This document shows, piece by piece, positions 23,163-35,800 of a DNA stretch of 64,000 nucleotides. The stretch's first letter is position 1. Each line of letters begins with the position of its first letter. This DNA comes from Parapristionchus giblindavisi. Taxonomy: Eukaryota; Nematoda; Chromadorea; Rhabditida; Diplogasteridae. The stretch is from assembly GCA_943737045.1 (NCBI GenBank), contig CALSFV010000214.1:744001-808000 (forward strand), in the 5' to 3' direction. The position numbers and the translations under genes are program-made. The notes under the pieces are model-generated. The model did no database searches. It saw only the letters and a list, made by a program, of their open reading frames with translations, and was not told the origin of the DNA.

Positions 23163-23797
23163 AATAGGGGGGGGGACGATCGATTCGGCAACGGATCATA
23201 AATCGGTTGAGAGATGGCCTGTGGTAACAAAAGTTGCACCATTTTTATCAGTATGAGTGTACGGTATTGGACTACCGTAACCGTCGGGAATCGCGAACTG
23301 ATTTTTAAATTGATTCATGATTCATGATTCATGATTCATGGTTGAAATTTGCCGAAGTCGAAAAATTCATGATGCTACGAGATCAAATAATAGTTGTCGT
23401 TATATCATTAATGAGTCAACTTTTATCTTTCAGGATACCGTAACCCGAACTACCGTAATCAAACCGCGATTTGCCGTGAACTTCGCTATAATATTGTAGG
23501 GTACAGCAGCTAGAATAAGGTAGTTCGGGTTACGGTATCCATAAAGGTAAAAGTTGGCTCACTATTGATATAATGGAAACTAGTATTTGGTCTCGGAGCG
23601 TCATGAATTTTTCGACTTCGGTAAATTTCAACCATGAATCATGGTCATGGATCGACTGAAAAAATCAGTTCGCGATTCCCGACGGTTACGGTAGTCCAAT
23701 ACCGTACACTCATACTGATAAAAATGGTGCAACTTTTGTTGCCACAGGCCATCTCTCAACCGATTTATGATCCGTTGCCGAATCGATCGTCCCCCCC
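23163..23797. mobile_element. Central GGGGGGGG-ended foldback
   Basis: Same family as 6985-7602: shared order is ATAAATCGGTTG, ACAAAAGTTG, GTGTACGGTATTGG, TACCGTAACC, GGGAATCG and TCATGGTTGAAATT, mirrored on the right. It lies exactly at the centre of the larger palindrome. Confidence 0.7.
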
Positions 23798-24959
23798 CCT
23801 ATTACTACCCCTGCTCCATTTCTCTCACCTGTGCAGGCACTGTTCCCGTCTTCGCTTTCTCATCGCTGTTCAACTCCTAACTGTTTAAATCTCCCATTCA
23901 TTAAATGTGCATTGTGTGATCTAGAATCATTTTATTGCAGAATGTCACTATTGTTAAAATTCCATTTTTATTGTTTGATAAATTTTACTATACACAATGT
24001 AAATAAATATTCAAATATTTTTTTCAAAAATCAATTTTGAATGTGCTGATAAAAAAACTGCTTGTGAAATTTACAAGTCCTTGCAAAAGACTAAAACGCA
24101 GAAGGGATTGAACATACTACCTACCGACCTCAAAGCATGAAACTTAACACTACACCACCGACACATCTGTTTGACTGTCAAAATGAACTTGCGATAATGA
24201 GTGGTGTGTAATCTCTATGTGCACATTGCGCGCACCGCCCATTTTTTTGGTCGATCTTAAAAATAAAATTTTAAAATTTCAAAAAATTGATAAGCAGCTC
24301 CCGACACCGCTAAACCTCATCCCTATATGAGGTTCACCACAAGTAAAAATTTTGTCAAGATCGGTGAGTGTGGCCTCCGGGGATTCCCTTGTCAGATCTT
24401 CTTTGTAATTTTAAAATTATTTTTAAAAATCGACAATAAAATTTACAACGTGCACATCTTTAGCAGAAATAACACCGTGACATCGTAATCAGAGTGAAAA
24501 GTCACATATGCAAATTTGATTGCTAAAAATCGGTTTTGAAAGTGTTTACGCTGTTTTTGTCAAATTTATATTAATTTTAAAATTTCAAAGAAGAGCTAAG
24601 CAATTTCTGATACTGCCAAACATCATCCCTATATGAAGTGTACCTCCAGTAAAAATTTGGGCCTGTTCGGTGAGTGTGGCCTTGTCAGGGCATTCCCTTG
24701 TTAGACATTATGAGATGGATATACCTATCATTTCGTTTTAATGCATGTCTAATTAACATACCAATAGATCATAATATACATACAAATGTATTAGTTATTA
24801 GTAAATCTAAGGTGGTATTTAGTGTGAGAACCACCGCTACTGTCATTAGGTAGGAAGTTAATTTACTAATTCTTCGGTTATTTGTCATTGCAGTTATTCG
24901 GCTAGAAATTATTCAAATATTATATTTTTTCCTTTCCTTTCCTGTCCTATTCTTTTTTT

Positions 24960-25145
24960 GTTCTGTTCCATGTTGAAACGGGCCACATTTCTTTATCGAT
25001 ATTTCATTGCAGTAATGGTGCATTAGTGGCAGTTCCTTCCTTAGATGTTTTAAACTCACAACAATCACACCTTCCGCTGTAGAAAGGACACTTCTTTGGA
25101 AAACATTATCAGTGTGAATACGTGGGCGATTTGTCTAATAATACG
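24960..25145 (+). promoter_or_regulatory. Orphan type-1 promoter without its gene
   Basis: CGATATTTCATTGCAGTAAT, AGTTCCTTCCTTAGATGTTT, GGACACTTCTTTGGA, GTGAATACGTGGGCGATTTG match the promoters of micro-peptides 1-3. It stops abruptly at 25145, where a dispersed repeat begins. A leader-like CGCATCTCTTCTCTACAG reappears at 25661-25678, as if an insertion split a dead paralogue. Confidence 0.65.
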
Positions 25146-25560
25146 TGTTCCATAATGCCCCACCAAGACTCTCGAAAGGGGAATTGGCAATGACTAGATC
25201 ACGTGGTAAAGTAGGAAGGAATAAGAGATTGGGCCCTCCGGACTGCACAATAGAAGCACAAAGTGCAAAAGAGGAAGTAGGGGCAGTGGGATTTGCTCGC
25301 AATTTCCTATTCTTCCGTTTCTGAGAGATTTTTCTCCGTTCAAGAATTCAGTCGAAATCGAAATTGGTGATTTAAATATATGAAATCCACGAAAACTTCG
25401 TTTCGTTGTTTCGTCCAATAGGCCTGCTTGACTCCAGACTACATTGGCCTTGAATTGCCTACCAGTGATCTCGCGCAAGATTTCGTGTGCATTGAATAAC
25501 AGGATTAGCCTACCTTTACATTTACCCATAACGCCCCATGTGTCGAAAACACAACTATGG
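25146..25560 (-). repeat. Dispersed repeat, long copy
   Basis: On the minus strand 25525-25430 reads GGGTAAATGTAAAGGT, ATTCAATGCACACGAAATC and GATCACTGGTAGGC, the same order as shorter copies at 60351, 61074 and 63765. A 111-codon minus ORF runs through it but has no recognised domain. Confidence 0.5.
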
Positions 25561-26820
25561 ATAGGTTTGGATTAGGAATAACGGCGAAGTGTGACCACAG
25601 AGAGTATACATTGTGCGGCACAATTACGGAGACATGATCTTTGATCTCCAACCATGTACGCATCTCTTCTCTACAGTTGCCTTAAAAATGAGGAAGACCC
25701 TCTCAAGATAAAGCGATCTCTTGCGGAAGTTGGAGCTAACTTCTTAACAATAAGCGATTCCGAGAAATGGAATACCATATCGCCCTTGTGTTAATTCAGA
25801 CGTTCTCCTAATAAATGTGTTATAAATGAAATGAAATGAATGAGACGGCTAATAGCAAATTATTATCGATTCGTGGTTGTTTGTCTCAGATATAAGACAA
25901 TCAGAGAGGCGAGGTATCGGAGTGACGGTAAATGCTAGTAATACAATTAATGACTTATCTTAGAGACACTCGATAGTTCGCCTGAAGCATACCCACCCAT
26001 TTACATCATTCATAATAATATTTTTGGTCATTTTCTTTGTTTGTAATACTATTTATTATGATCTATCGATCATATTCACAGTGGACGGGTCTCAACTCGT
26101 CCTGGCCAGTTGACACGGCAACAGCATCACTAGAATCAATTTTCGATGCTGATTATGAATCTGTTTTTTTTTTCAAAGTGCCTAATCGACCTGAGAATAC
26201 AGAAAATCGATATGGAAATTTAGTGAGTTTCTACAAGAACCATCCGGATGGCGTCGTGGACTGATCTGCATATTCTCAAAGAAACAGTCTAGTGGATAAG
26301 AGCATCGCGTATAATTTTGATGATTATGAGTTCGAAGTTTTCGTTAGGATCGCATTTATCTACTCATTACGACACTTTTTCCCCTATTTGACATAACGTA
26401 TCTACATTGTCCTGTTATAGATGAATGAAATATCTATGCAATGTGTTTGTATTTACCTTATGAACGTAATCCCTCAGACCATATTTTCGGCGATGAACAA
26501 ACATCGATTTTGCAGTAAGTAAAATCATTTTACATATGAGACGGAGTGCGAATTAACGACTTAAAATTAGAGTTGATAGTAATAAGAGTTATCAGAAACA
26601 TATTTCAATCGCTCCGCAACTTCGTCATCTTCTTTCATGATGGGTATTCAAATATAGATAAAACAAGCTTTCTGTTAGACATTCGCCACAAATCTGGGCC
26701 TTTCAATGTCTTTTTTTTCTTCAATGAGAACTGTGTTCATAAGGAAAGCAAGCCTTAAAAATATTCTTTATTCACTAAATACACTTCTAGAAACTATGTC
26801 CTATCGAAGAAGTTGATGGT
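25561..26820. other. Intergenic, one unrecognised ORF and a tRNA-like module
   Basis: A plus ORF over 26067-26263 (from ATG: MIYRSYSQWTGLNSSW and on) has a TTCACAG acceptor inside it and could be a stray exon, but no partner was found. 26285-26345 has GTCTAGTGGATAAGAGC and GAGTTCGAAG, a tRNA-like A and B box pair without a full cloverleaf. Confidence 0.35.
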
Positions 26821-27167
26821 TTATTTTCCGCATCCGCAAGGTGAAGGAGGAGGAGGAGCACAGCCACTGCAAAATATTAAATTAAATCGGTTGATTTAAG
26901 GTTACAAAAAAGTTTAGATTAAAAAAATAATATTTTGAAAAAAACAAGTTAATAAATATTTTTTTAAAATATACTTACCATGCGGGAGGAGGGGGAGCGC
27001 ATCCACTGAAACAGATAATATTTAAAAAATCAGAGAAAAATAAATTAATTAAAATAATTGTATAAATCTACTGACCATCCTCCTCCGCCACCTCCCAATG
27101 AACCAAAGAGGAAGGCTTGTGAATAGACAACGAGAACGAGAAAGACGAAGATGATTTGCCGAAGCAT
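26821..27167 (-). CDS. Micro-peptide 3 (54 aa)
   Basis: Exons 27167-27076, 27005-26979 and 26866-26821 on the minus strand. The protein is the same design as micro-peptide 1: MLRQIIFVFLVLVVYSQA, FLFGSLGGGGGG, CGCAPPPPACGC, APPPPSPCGCGK. Stop is TAA after AAA. The 3'UTR (TCAACTTCTTCGATAGGACA, AATAAAGAAT) matches that of micro-peptide 1, so these are recent inverted duplicates. Intron sequences are more diverged than the exons. Confidence 0.85.
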
Positions 27168-27490
27168 TGTAGAGAAGAGATGGGCTTACTGTCTCAGTGA
27201 TCAAGTCTCACCCTTATATACCCTATTCATCCTTTTGTTCATTATAGCTCGAGGGGTTTGGCTTGACAGTGAGATCTTGTTCTCGTAGACAATGCTTATT
27301 CTCATGTTTTATGTTTCACTAAATAACAACCTATTCACTTATGGTTAGACAAAGCACTCATAATTTGTCCAAAGAAGTGTCCTTATTAAGTTGTGATGCA
27401 TTGTTAGTTTAAAACACCTACGGAAGGAAGTAACAGCAGTGGTTTAAAATACATTACTGCACGGAAATATCGTTGAAGAATCAAGGTCCG
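27168..27490 (-). promoter_or_regulatory. Type-1 micro-peptide promoter, inverted copy
   Basis: Minus-strand copy of the conserved block, with GGGTATATAAGGGTGAGAC about 50 bp before the ATG, the ACGAGAACAAGAT block, TTTTAAACTAACA and TTACTTCCTTCCGTAGG. Confidence 0.75.
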
Positions 27491-27499
27491 TTTTTGCAT

Positions 27500-28595
27500 G
27501 AAATAGAAAACGAGAGAAATGTCTCTAAAAGGGTTTTGATAAGTGCAATAGATAAAGATAATGAATTTCTTTCAAACTAATTGACATACATCGACTGCTA
27601 TTATAAGATACTTTATCGCGGGACTCCAGTAAAAGTGTCGCAAAAACGGCCGGTTCTGCCACAAGGAAAAATTTTCTGTCTCCGATTTCGATGAAAGTCG
27701 GTCAGTGCCACTTGATTTAGCCAAAATTGCAGTTTATAGATTTTTTTGTGAATGATTTTTCTCTAATTAGATATTATAATCTGACAATAAGCCAATAATA
27801 TGAGTAGCCAATATATAGCCAAAACATTTGTAATAACAGTTTTCACATACATTCTTTGAATTTGATGCTTCTTTTATGCATTATAAAATTCCTCTTTATC
27901 GCAATCATCGTTTTCACATCACACATCGCGTATAAAACCAAATCACATCTGGAATAGTCTTCCCACGGATATCGTTACATCTTCTCCGATTCGTTTTTTT
28001 CCTCAATTCTTGTATCACCTCTTGCCCCCCTCCAAACTCTTCGTCGTCATTTATAGTTGGTTTTGTAATCCGAGACGCTTGTGACCAAAAATATAGCGAA
28101 ATCAATATACAGCGTTATCCTCTTGTCAGAAGAAAAAAAACCATGTCTGGTTCCTTGTTTCGGACAATCTCATCTTATCTTGTTTTTACTGCAGGTTTTC
28201 TAGGAAGCACACAAACATGATCTCCGTTTTAAAGTTAGAGTGACCTCTCACAATGGCCTTTTATTGCGCACACTATTTCTCTGTTCTCTAACAACGAGAG
28301 AGCGTAGACCGTTGAAGAGACCGTTGACAAGGGTTAGGTTATCAAAGGTTCAAGGTTATCAAAGGTCAAAGGTTGACAAAGGTTACAAGTAAATTTATTT
28401 TTGCTAATTTACTTAAATATGATTAAATATTGCTTGAACATAAGAAACTATTCATTTTCCTTTTTTGTATATATGTCGATGATATGTGCCTTTGTCAATT
28501 CAATTATGCATGACGACCACGAGTCAGATAGAGAAATATGTACACTTTATTCATATCTATATACTACCGAAGAAGCTATTGGTGACGCAGGCGAT
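27500..28595. other. Intergenic with MITE type B (28232-28335)
   Basis: 28232-28335 carries ACCTCTCACAATGGCCTTTT, CACACTATTTCTCTGTT and AACGAGAGAGCG, then short AAAGGTT repeats. 28500-28595 is the 3'UTR of micro-peptide 4. No other gene is seen. Confidence 0.5.
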
Positions 28596-28859
28596 TTACT
28601 TTCCGCATCCGCAAGGTGAAGGAGGAGGAGGAGCGCAGCCACTGAAATGCATGAAATAATTCTTAAATAGTAAGAAATTGTGTAAATTAGTATATGAAAA
28701 AGTGTGTATAAAATCATAATATTCTTTATGATATTGTATAAATATAATGAAATATAAAATGAAGACTGACCATCCTCCACCACCTCCCATTGAACCGAAG
28801 AGGAAGGCCTGAGAAGAGGCAACGAGTACGAGAAAGACGTAGATGGTCTGACGAAGCAT
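28596..28859 (-). CDS. Micro-peptide 4, type-2 (44 aa, two exons)
   Basis: Exons 28859-28771 and 28641-28596. Protein MLRQTIYVFLVLVASSQA, FLFGSMGGGGG, CGCAPPPPSPCGCGK. It lacks the middle 27-bp exon of the type-1 genes, so it has one Pro module fewer. The single intron is 129 bp and splits the same Cys codon. It pairs with micro-peptide 5, sharing signal peptide, promoter and intron sequence. That makes it a natural empty-site reference for the satellite insertion in gene 5. Confidence 0.85.
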   Translation of the reverse strand: MLRQTIYVFLVLVASSQAFLFGSMGGGGGWSVFILYFIIFIQYHKEYYDFIHTFSYTNLHNFLLFKNYFMHFSGCAPPPPSPCGCGK

Positions 28860-29005
28860 ATTGAACGATTGGATCGCTTGATTTGTCCAACGAGTGGGCA
28901 ACTTTATATAGTCCAAGGGAATTAGCCCGTGGGCGCCATAGACTCCGCCCACTAGCCATTAGCCCTTTGTGCTCCGTTTCGTAAAGCAAACAATTCGAAA
29001 TGGGA
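28860..29005 (-). promoter_or_regulatory. Type-2 micro-peptide promoter
   Basis: Minus strand reads GCTTTACGAAACGGAGC, AGTGGGCGGAGTCTATGG, CGGGCTAATTC, GGACTATATAAAGTTGCCC, then CAAGCGATCCAATCGTTCA just before the ATG. The same blocks precede micro-peptide 5 at 32640-32805. TATATAA lies about 50 bp before the ATG with no splice acceptor between. Confidence 0.75.
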
Positions 29006-31007
29006 AAAAATTCAATTAGATGGATTAATCGTTCTGATGAATGAAATTAATCAAAGTCTGCGAACAATTCGTTCTGGTGATGGAAACCAGCTCATTTACT
29101 TTTTCCCCTTCAAACTTTTTGAATGCTATGACCACAGTACGAATATGTGGAAATGATCTCATCCCGCGGATGCCAATCGGTAGATGAAAGTAGCATGGAT
29201 GTTTGAAATGATATGTGAGCTAAAAAATGTTTGTCGTCGAATCAGAATATTTAGTCAAAGTTTTTATCTCTGAAAACCGAATTTGGACTTGATCTTTCCT
29301 TTGAAGAGCTAGATACTGTGGTTGACTGTATTTATGCGGCATAAATTCTTGCTGTTTTGTTCTTGTGATTTCAATATACTTCTGAAACATTTTTAAACAT
29401 TACAAATCTACCGCATCACTTGGCATTACCATTTAAAGAGAATGATGAGTAGTCGTAATTCGGTTTTATGCGATCCAAGCTTTAGATCCATATTCCGACT
29501 CGATTATTGGACCCCAGGAATTTTTTACCCCCTATGTCAAATCCCAATACCGTAGCTTATCTTTCTTTATGTAAAATTTCATCCGGATTTTGAGTGCTGA
29601 GATCTTTATCTCGTTCGGCGAGCAGATAATGCTGCTTGTGCCTTTTTGTTCCCATTGAGCAATAACAAAGGAAACATCATTGTAACAATCGATGGACTGT
29701 AGAGTTTGTTATCACAAGGTATTTTTTTCTTTCTTTCTTTATTTTCATCACAGGCAATGAGAGGGAACAGTTACGTAATAATTTTGGGTTGATGGAGGTC
29801 TGTCGCGTTGTCAGCGAATCGGTTCATCCCTATCTCTCCCCTATAATGGGGCATCGCTTGAGTTCATTCATGTTCAAGATTAAGGTATTTATGCCAGGAA
29901 GACGAATAGCTGAATTATCACCTGACCAAAAATATCAAATGTATAATAATTGCATTTATTTATTTAAAATCCTCGTTTTCATCTCATTTTTGCATTAGTT
30001 GTAAGTGCAAATGACCTCAAGGCCAACTGAAGAGCTGGCTCTCCACTTGACAAATTAGGGTTGTTAGAGCCTGCAGACATGTATATTGTTTTGTGACTAG
30101 AGTGTGCTTTGAACTCGTTTGGACGCTTCGTCAACTTAATTCTTTTTATTTTGAGCAATCAAGTAATTGGCATAATATTAAATTCACTAATGCTCTTATT
30201 CAGAATTTCATAATCTTATTTGTTCTTCTGTTGACTTACTTTATTATCACTTTTTTATATACATATTATTAAAAATTTACATTTAAAGTGCATGCAAATC
30301 TATACTTTACATCTATTAATATAATTAATTTAGTTGGTCCTGGTAGCTCAATCACACATAGCCGGTTCCAGCCTGAGGGCCCTTTCACGAAGTTTCCAAA
30401 TCGGCGATCTTTGCTCAATTCAACACGTTTTACACTGCGACCACCGAATACAATCTATATAAAAGATATGCAAAACACTTTGAAGAAAATCCTCACTTTA
30501 CAATTAGATATGTTTTTTTTTATAAGAGCGGTCATTTAACACCGGAAATAAATAATTTTGGCCTATTGAATACATAACAAAGAGCATTTAGACTAAAATA
30601 CTAGGTGATTTGCAGTTTCGACATGTGAGTACAAGTTATCCTAATAATAACTATTGTTTCCAAAAAAGCATTCATCATCTCCAATCATCGCTCCTTATAG
30701 CGCACTCAACGACCTCGTAGTAGAAAAACGTGTGAGAGGTTTGCAATTTGCAGTTGAAGAGTTCCTCTTACCATCATTACAACCCCTCTAGCATGCTCTA
30801 TTGTTGCAATAAATCATGCCGACCCCCGCAACCCACACACTATCATATACCATCACACACTTTTTGTCTGCTGCGACGGTAACGATCATGGCTAGACAGA
30901 TCAACTGACACATTGAACATATTAAACATATCCACACATTGAAAACGAGATTTGAGCTTGATCAAGTGCAACCCTGGTCGACTTGATCTCTCAGGCACTA
31001 TATCCAA
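29006..31007. other. Intergenic, no gene recognised
   Basis: AT-rich. ORFs at 29789 and 30288 lack supporting signals. 30843-31000 is part of a repeat region next to the foldback at 31008. Confidence 0.35.
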
Positions 31008-31128
31008 TGAGAACCGATGAATAATAACCGACTGGATAATAACTATTTGCATATGAAAGACAAGCACTAATGAATAGTCAAAGTATGCAAATGGTTATCA
31101 TCCAGTCGGTTATTATTCATAGGTTCTC
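31008..31128. mobile_element. Small foldback (GAGAACC...GGTTCTC)
   Basis: Inverted arms GAGAACCGATGAATAATAAC / GTTATTATTCATAGGTTCTC and AACCGACTGGAT / ATCCAGTCGGTT. ATCCAA flanks both sides, a possible target duplication. A diverged copy is at 12952. Confidence 0.7.
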
Positions 31129-31477
31129 ATCCAACCTAGTGCTGCTAGTGCACTGTCGAGAACAGAAAAATAGCCGGCGTTCTTCCGTGAAATTAGAAAC
31201 ACAAAGAATCCTCTTTTCTCATGCAATCTGCTTTGTTCTTTTCATTCGAAATTCCCTTTTTTAGTTATTTGGTCTTTCTTATTTGATCGGCGAACATTAG
31301 CCCACGTACTTTCACTTTCTAGCCTTATAGAAAAAGAAAAACACAATCTCTCATCCAACTCTGCACTATAAACATCCAAACCTGCTGGACTTTTCATCGG
31401 TAAAAAGAGTCAGAGCAGCACTTATGTCAATTGTGCCTCAAGGACCGATTCACAAAAAGCAATGGCCCCACTTACAG

Positions 31478-31590
31478 GGAAAGCTAATTTGAAACTCTCC
31501 GCACTGGCAATAAATACTCTCTCGCTGTCCTTGTGAATGAGAGAGTATTGCCAGAGGGGAGTGTAAAATTTGCTCGGGTGGGTCTTTAGT
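31478..31590. mobile_element. MITE type A, copy 2
   Basis: GCTAATTTGAAACTCTCCGC, ACTCTCTCGC, GAGAGAGTATTGCCAGAG and GCTCGGGTGGG in foldback order. Confidence 0.65.
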
Positions 31591-32639
31591 GTCATTTAAA
31601 TTATAATAATTGATAAAAGTACAAGTTTAAATGTGCATGCACTTTGAATGTAAAAAAACTATTAGAATATAATATTTGTTAGATAATAATGTGATCCATG
31701 GTGTTTCGGACTCTACGTCACCGCATGAAGTGTTACTTACAATTAGGGGTCAGAGGGTCTGGTTGTTTATTTTCAGAGGCAAACGATTTACTCGTGGAAA
31801 TACTTAGAGAGCTCATCTTCGTTTTCTCGCACATCACCGATAGTCCGTGAATGACAGTACTGTGTACAAGTAGAGCTCTTCTAGAATTTTAGACATGCAA
31901 AAATTGATTATTTCATTTCACTGAAATGCTAGACAGGTCAGACAGAGAAATGCGCATCGTGGAAATAGGTTTCAATAATGCAATGTAATGATCTAATAGT
32001 AAGGAACTGACAATGTCAATAGTTGCTTCGTTCTCGATTCAAAATGAAAAACCAACTTTTATCTTTGCAGGCTTTTCGGCCAAGATTTTGTTTTGATTAT
32101 GGTTTAATAGTTTAGGAGAATACAGTTATGATGTACATATCTCTAACAGAAAGTTGCCCCATAGTAAAACATCACAATAAAATCATTACTTAAGGCAGTA
32201 GGAAAACCCTATGTTATAATGCTATTGATGTAATCAGGGAAAGAAGATTAGTTTGTTAAACGGTTCCCATCTAAAAAATTAATTCTAAGTACGTACGAGA
32301 AAAGTAAAATAAAAGTAATGAATACCTTTTAATCGAATGTAGAATCCCTTTTCATGATTTTAATAACACATCAAAGCCATTGAAATGATGGCGCTGATAA
32401 AGTTAATGAGAGAAAACAATATATTTGTACTGTACATATTTACGCTGTTTTTAAATGGCCCTATAAAATTTCTCCACAAATTGTACGCTCATAGTTTTAA
32501 AGAAGATTCAAGAAAAATGCAAGGGAGCTGGTTTCCCTCACCCGAACAAATAGCGCATAGACTTTGATTAATTGCTTCATCAGAACAATTAATCCATCTA
32601 AGTGTAAAGGGCAGTTTTTTTTAATAGTTTTTTTCGAAC
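31591..32639. other. Intergenic, no gene recognised
   Basis: AT-rich flank upstream of micro-peptide 5. The ORF at 32385-32567 has no supporting signals. Confidence 0.35.
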
Positions 32640-32805
32640 CGCTTGCTTTACGAAACGAAACGCAGTCATTCATTCATTATAGCTCAACAAAATGGGCTAC
32701 ACAAATGGTCAGTGGGCGGATCCTATCTAGCCCTCGGGCAAATTCACGTTTGACTATATAAAGCTGCCCCTTCGCCGGAGAAGACAAGCGATCCAATCGT
32801 TCAAT
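32640..32805 (+). promoter_or_regulatory. Type-2 micro-peptide promoter, gene 5
   Basis: GCTTTACGAAACGAAACGC, CAGTGGGCGGATCCTATC, CTCGGGCAAATTCACG, GACTATATAAAGCTGCCCC and CAAGCGATCCAATCGTTCA match the promoter of micro-peptide 4 in order and spacing. Confidence 0.75.
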
Positions 32806-35800
32806 ATGCTTCGTCAGACCATCTACGTCTTTCTCGTACTCGTTGCCTCTTCTCAGGCCTTCCTCTTCGGTTCAATGGGAGGTGGTGGAGGATGGTCAGT
32901 CTTCTTTTCTTATATATTTTATTACTAGCAGTGCTAGGGGCAGAGCCGAAAATTGTTTTACTTTTGACATGTATACTTGTAGCGCGGGAGGAGCATTGCG
33001 CTAGCGCGGAAGGGTGCTGCGCACCCTTCCGCATAGACTGCTCGAGTCGCCAAGTATGGACACTTTTCTCTTGTTTTCTGACTTATTAAACAATTTGTCG
33101 AAAAAATATATGAAAAACGACAACATAAAACTATTTGCTTTGAATTTTGAACGGCAAAATTATTTGGAAGAAGTTGGGGTAAGCTTTTGATTGTTTGGGG
33201 GGGACACCCCCCCAACCCCCCATTTTCTGTATTGCATGACATGAAACTCATTCGTGGACTCGTTCATAAGCTTTCCGACATTTTCCGGATGTCTTAGGAT
33301 CAATATTTGTCTCAATATTATCGAAACATTTCGTTGACCTGAATGAATGTCGCTACAGATATCAATTGAAGCGAGGTAAGAGTTAAGAATCACGCATGAC
33401 ATGTTTTCCTGCTCAGAATGACTCAAAACAACTTGTTTCATCATTCTTAACACGAAAAACTACCCTAGAACACTAGATTTCAGTCAGGAAAAATCAGCAA
33501 AAGTTTTGGATCGAACCGGGGTTCGAACCCGCTCGGTGTTTTTAGAGTGGTATCTCTTTACCTCGACGCTATGAGATCATTTTGTTTCTAAATATAGTCA
33601 TATTATACACCAATCGACGCGTATAGAGTAGGGCTACAACTCTCTTTGCCATATAAAACGCCTAAAATAAAAATGAAAATAAATTTAGCCAAGAAAACTG
33701 GCAAAATCGTGTTTTCGCACCTTTTCGGCGATTTTTCGCGGTACAAAGAGGTCGTGCGGAGGTGAGGAGACATAATTTTGCTAAACCAGTTTTTCAAGCG
33801 CTACAACATGAGCATAGTTAGGTTGAATAAGAAAGGTGCGAAATTTGAGTTTTTTGAAAAAGTTAAAAATCGACCATTTTTTGCGACCGCACAGCTCCGC
33901 GAATACTAAACCTAATGAGTTGGTTCCAAAAGCAAAAAGTTGCGCCTCTTCGAGTTGTACAATTTACTTTCAGGAGCCGGGACACGAAAATTAAGTTGAA
34001 TGGGTGAAAATCGCGAAAAACTCACTTTGCGGATTTCTTCCGAGGCCTATTTCGTCATCACCAAGCCCGTTTCAGGGCACGACACTAGTGCCAAAAGATG
34101 CGCCGTAAAAAGTTGCTTAAAATAAGTCTTAGCCAGAAAAAGTTATGGGCGATTTTTTGAGTTATCATATTTCGGCATTTTGATTTTCGCCTTTTTTTGC
34201 TCTCCGCCAACTTTGACCTGAATTTCCAGAAAAACCGTGAATGGGAAAAATCGGCAAAAATACAATTTGGATAGCCCCAAGTCTTGTGGTCAGTTCCATA
34301 CCCCAACTTGCAATTTTTGACCCATTTAGTATCAAGTTTAGCGCCAAAATGTGCAAAAAACCCGAGAGCCGGCGTTTCACCTAAAAGACGGCTCCGGATC
34401 GGCTCGGGACCAGTGCCATTCGATCCGGCGTGGTCGAAAACCCCAGTAGCCGGAATCTGGCATATTTCCCCCTACATCTTGATAGAACAAATTTCAAAAA
34501 ACCTATCCCAGTAAATTGATCGAATTGCGATCTTTTATATAGGGGTTAACTAGCAGTGCTAGGGGGATCCATTAATTTTGTTTACTTCTGCGCGTTTTAT
34601 ACTTTTTGCGCGGGAGGAGCATTACGCTAGCGCGGAAGGGTGCTGCGCACCCTTCCGTCTAGACTGCTCGAGTCGCCCAGTATGGACACTTTTCTCTTGT
34701 TTTCTGACTTATTAGACGATTTGTCGACAACATAAAACTATTTGCTTTGAATTTTGAACAGCAAAATTACTTGTAAGCAGTTGTCGTGAGCTTTTGATTG
34801 TTTGGGGGGGACACCCCCCCAACCCCCCATTTTCTGTATTGCATGACACAAAACACATTCGTGGACTCGTTCATGAGCTTTCCGACATTTTCCGGATGTC
34901 TTAGGATCAAAGTTTGTCTCAATATTATCGAAAAATTTCGTTGAACTGAATGAATGTCGCTACAGATATCAATTGAAGCGAGGTTAGAGTTAAGAGTCAT
35001 GCATGACATGTTTTCCTGCTCAGAATGACTCAAAACAAGTTGTTTCATCATTCTTAACACAAAAAACTACCCTAGAACACTTTCTTTCAGTCAGGAAAAA
35101 TCAGCAAAAGTTTTGGATCGAACCGGGGTTCGAACCCGCTCGGTGTTTTCAGAGTAGTACCTCTTTACCTCGACGCCATGGGTTCATTTTATTTCTGAAT
35201 ATAGTCATATTATACACCAATCGACGCCTAAAGAGTGGGGCTACAACTGTCTTTGCCATGCAAAACGCCTAAAACAATTTTAAAAATAAATTTACCCTCG
35301 AAAACTGTCAAAATCGTGTTTTCGCACCATTTCGGCGATTTTTCGCGGTACAAAGAGGTCGTGCGGAGGTGAAGAGACATAGTTTTTCTAAATCAGTTTT
35401 TCAAGCGCTACAACATGAGCATAGTTAGGTTGAATAAAAAAGGTGCGAAATTTGAGTTTTTTTGAAAAGTTAAAAATTGACCATTTTTCGCGACCACCCA
35501 GCTCCGTGAATATTGCACCAAATGAGTTGGGTCCAAAAGCGGAAAGTTGCGCCTCATCGAGTTCTACAATTCACTTTCAGGAGCCGGGACGAGAAAATTA
35601 AGTTGAATAGGTAAAAATCGCGAAAAACCTACTTTCCGGATTTCTTCCCAGGCCTATTTCGTCATCACCAAACCCGTTTCAGGGCACGACACTAGTGCCA
35701 AAAGATGCGCCGTAAAAAGTTGCTTAACATAAGTCTTAACCAGAAAAAGTTATGGGCGATTTTTTGAGTTATCATATTGCGGCATTTTGATTTTCGCCTT

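Larger units (their letters stand above)
22577..24391. mobile_element. Nested relative: 1.8-kb foldback
   Basis: Begins CAAGGGAATCCCCGGAGG and ends with its complement, flanked by TCA on both sides. Arms of roughly 580 bp mirror each other almost perfectly up to 23160. Each arm contains a tRNA-like module. Confidence 0.75.
22483..24700. mobile_element. Harbinger-like TIR element containing a copy of its own family
   Basis: TIR CAAGGGAATGCCC with TTA on both flanks (22480-22482 and 24701-24703). Arms include TTTACTGGAGATACACTTCA and the inverted copy near 24640. A second element with almost the same ends lies inside. No transposase was recognised. Confidence 0.75.

Noticed and set aside
25194..25529. 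111-codon minus ORF
   Set aside because: It runs through a dispersed repeat whose other copies do not keep the frame.
33506..33576. True tRNA genes at the GGTTCGAACC motifs
   Set aside because: No closed acceptor and anticodon stems could be drawn. They are called tRNA-like only.
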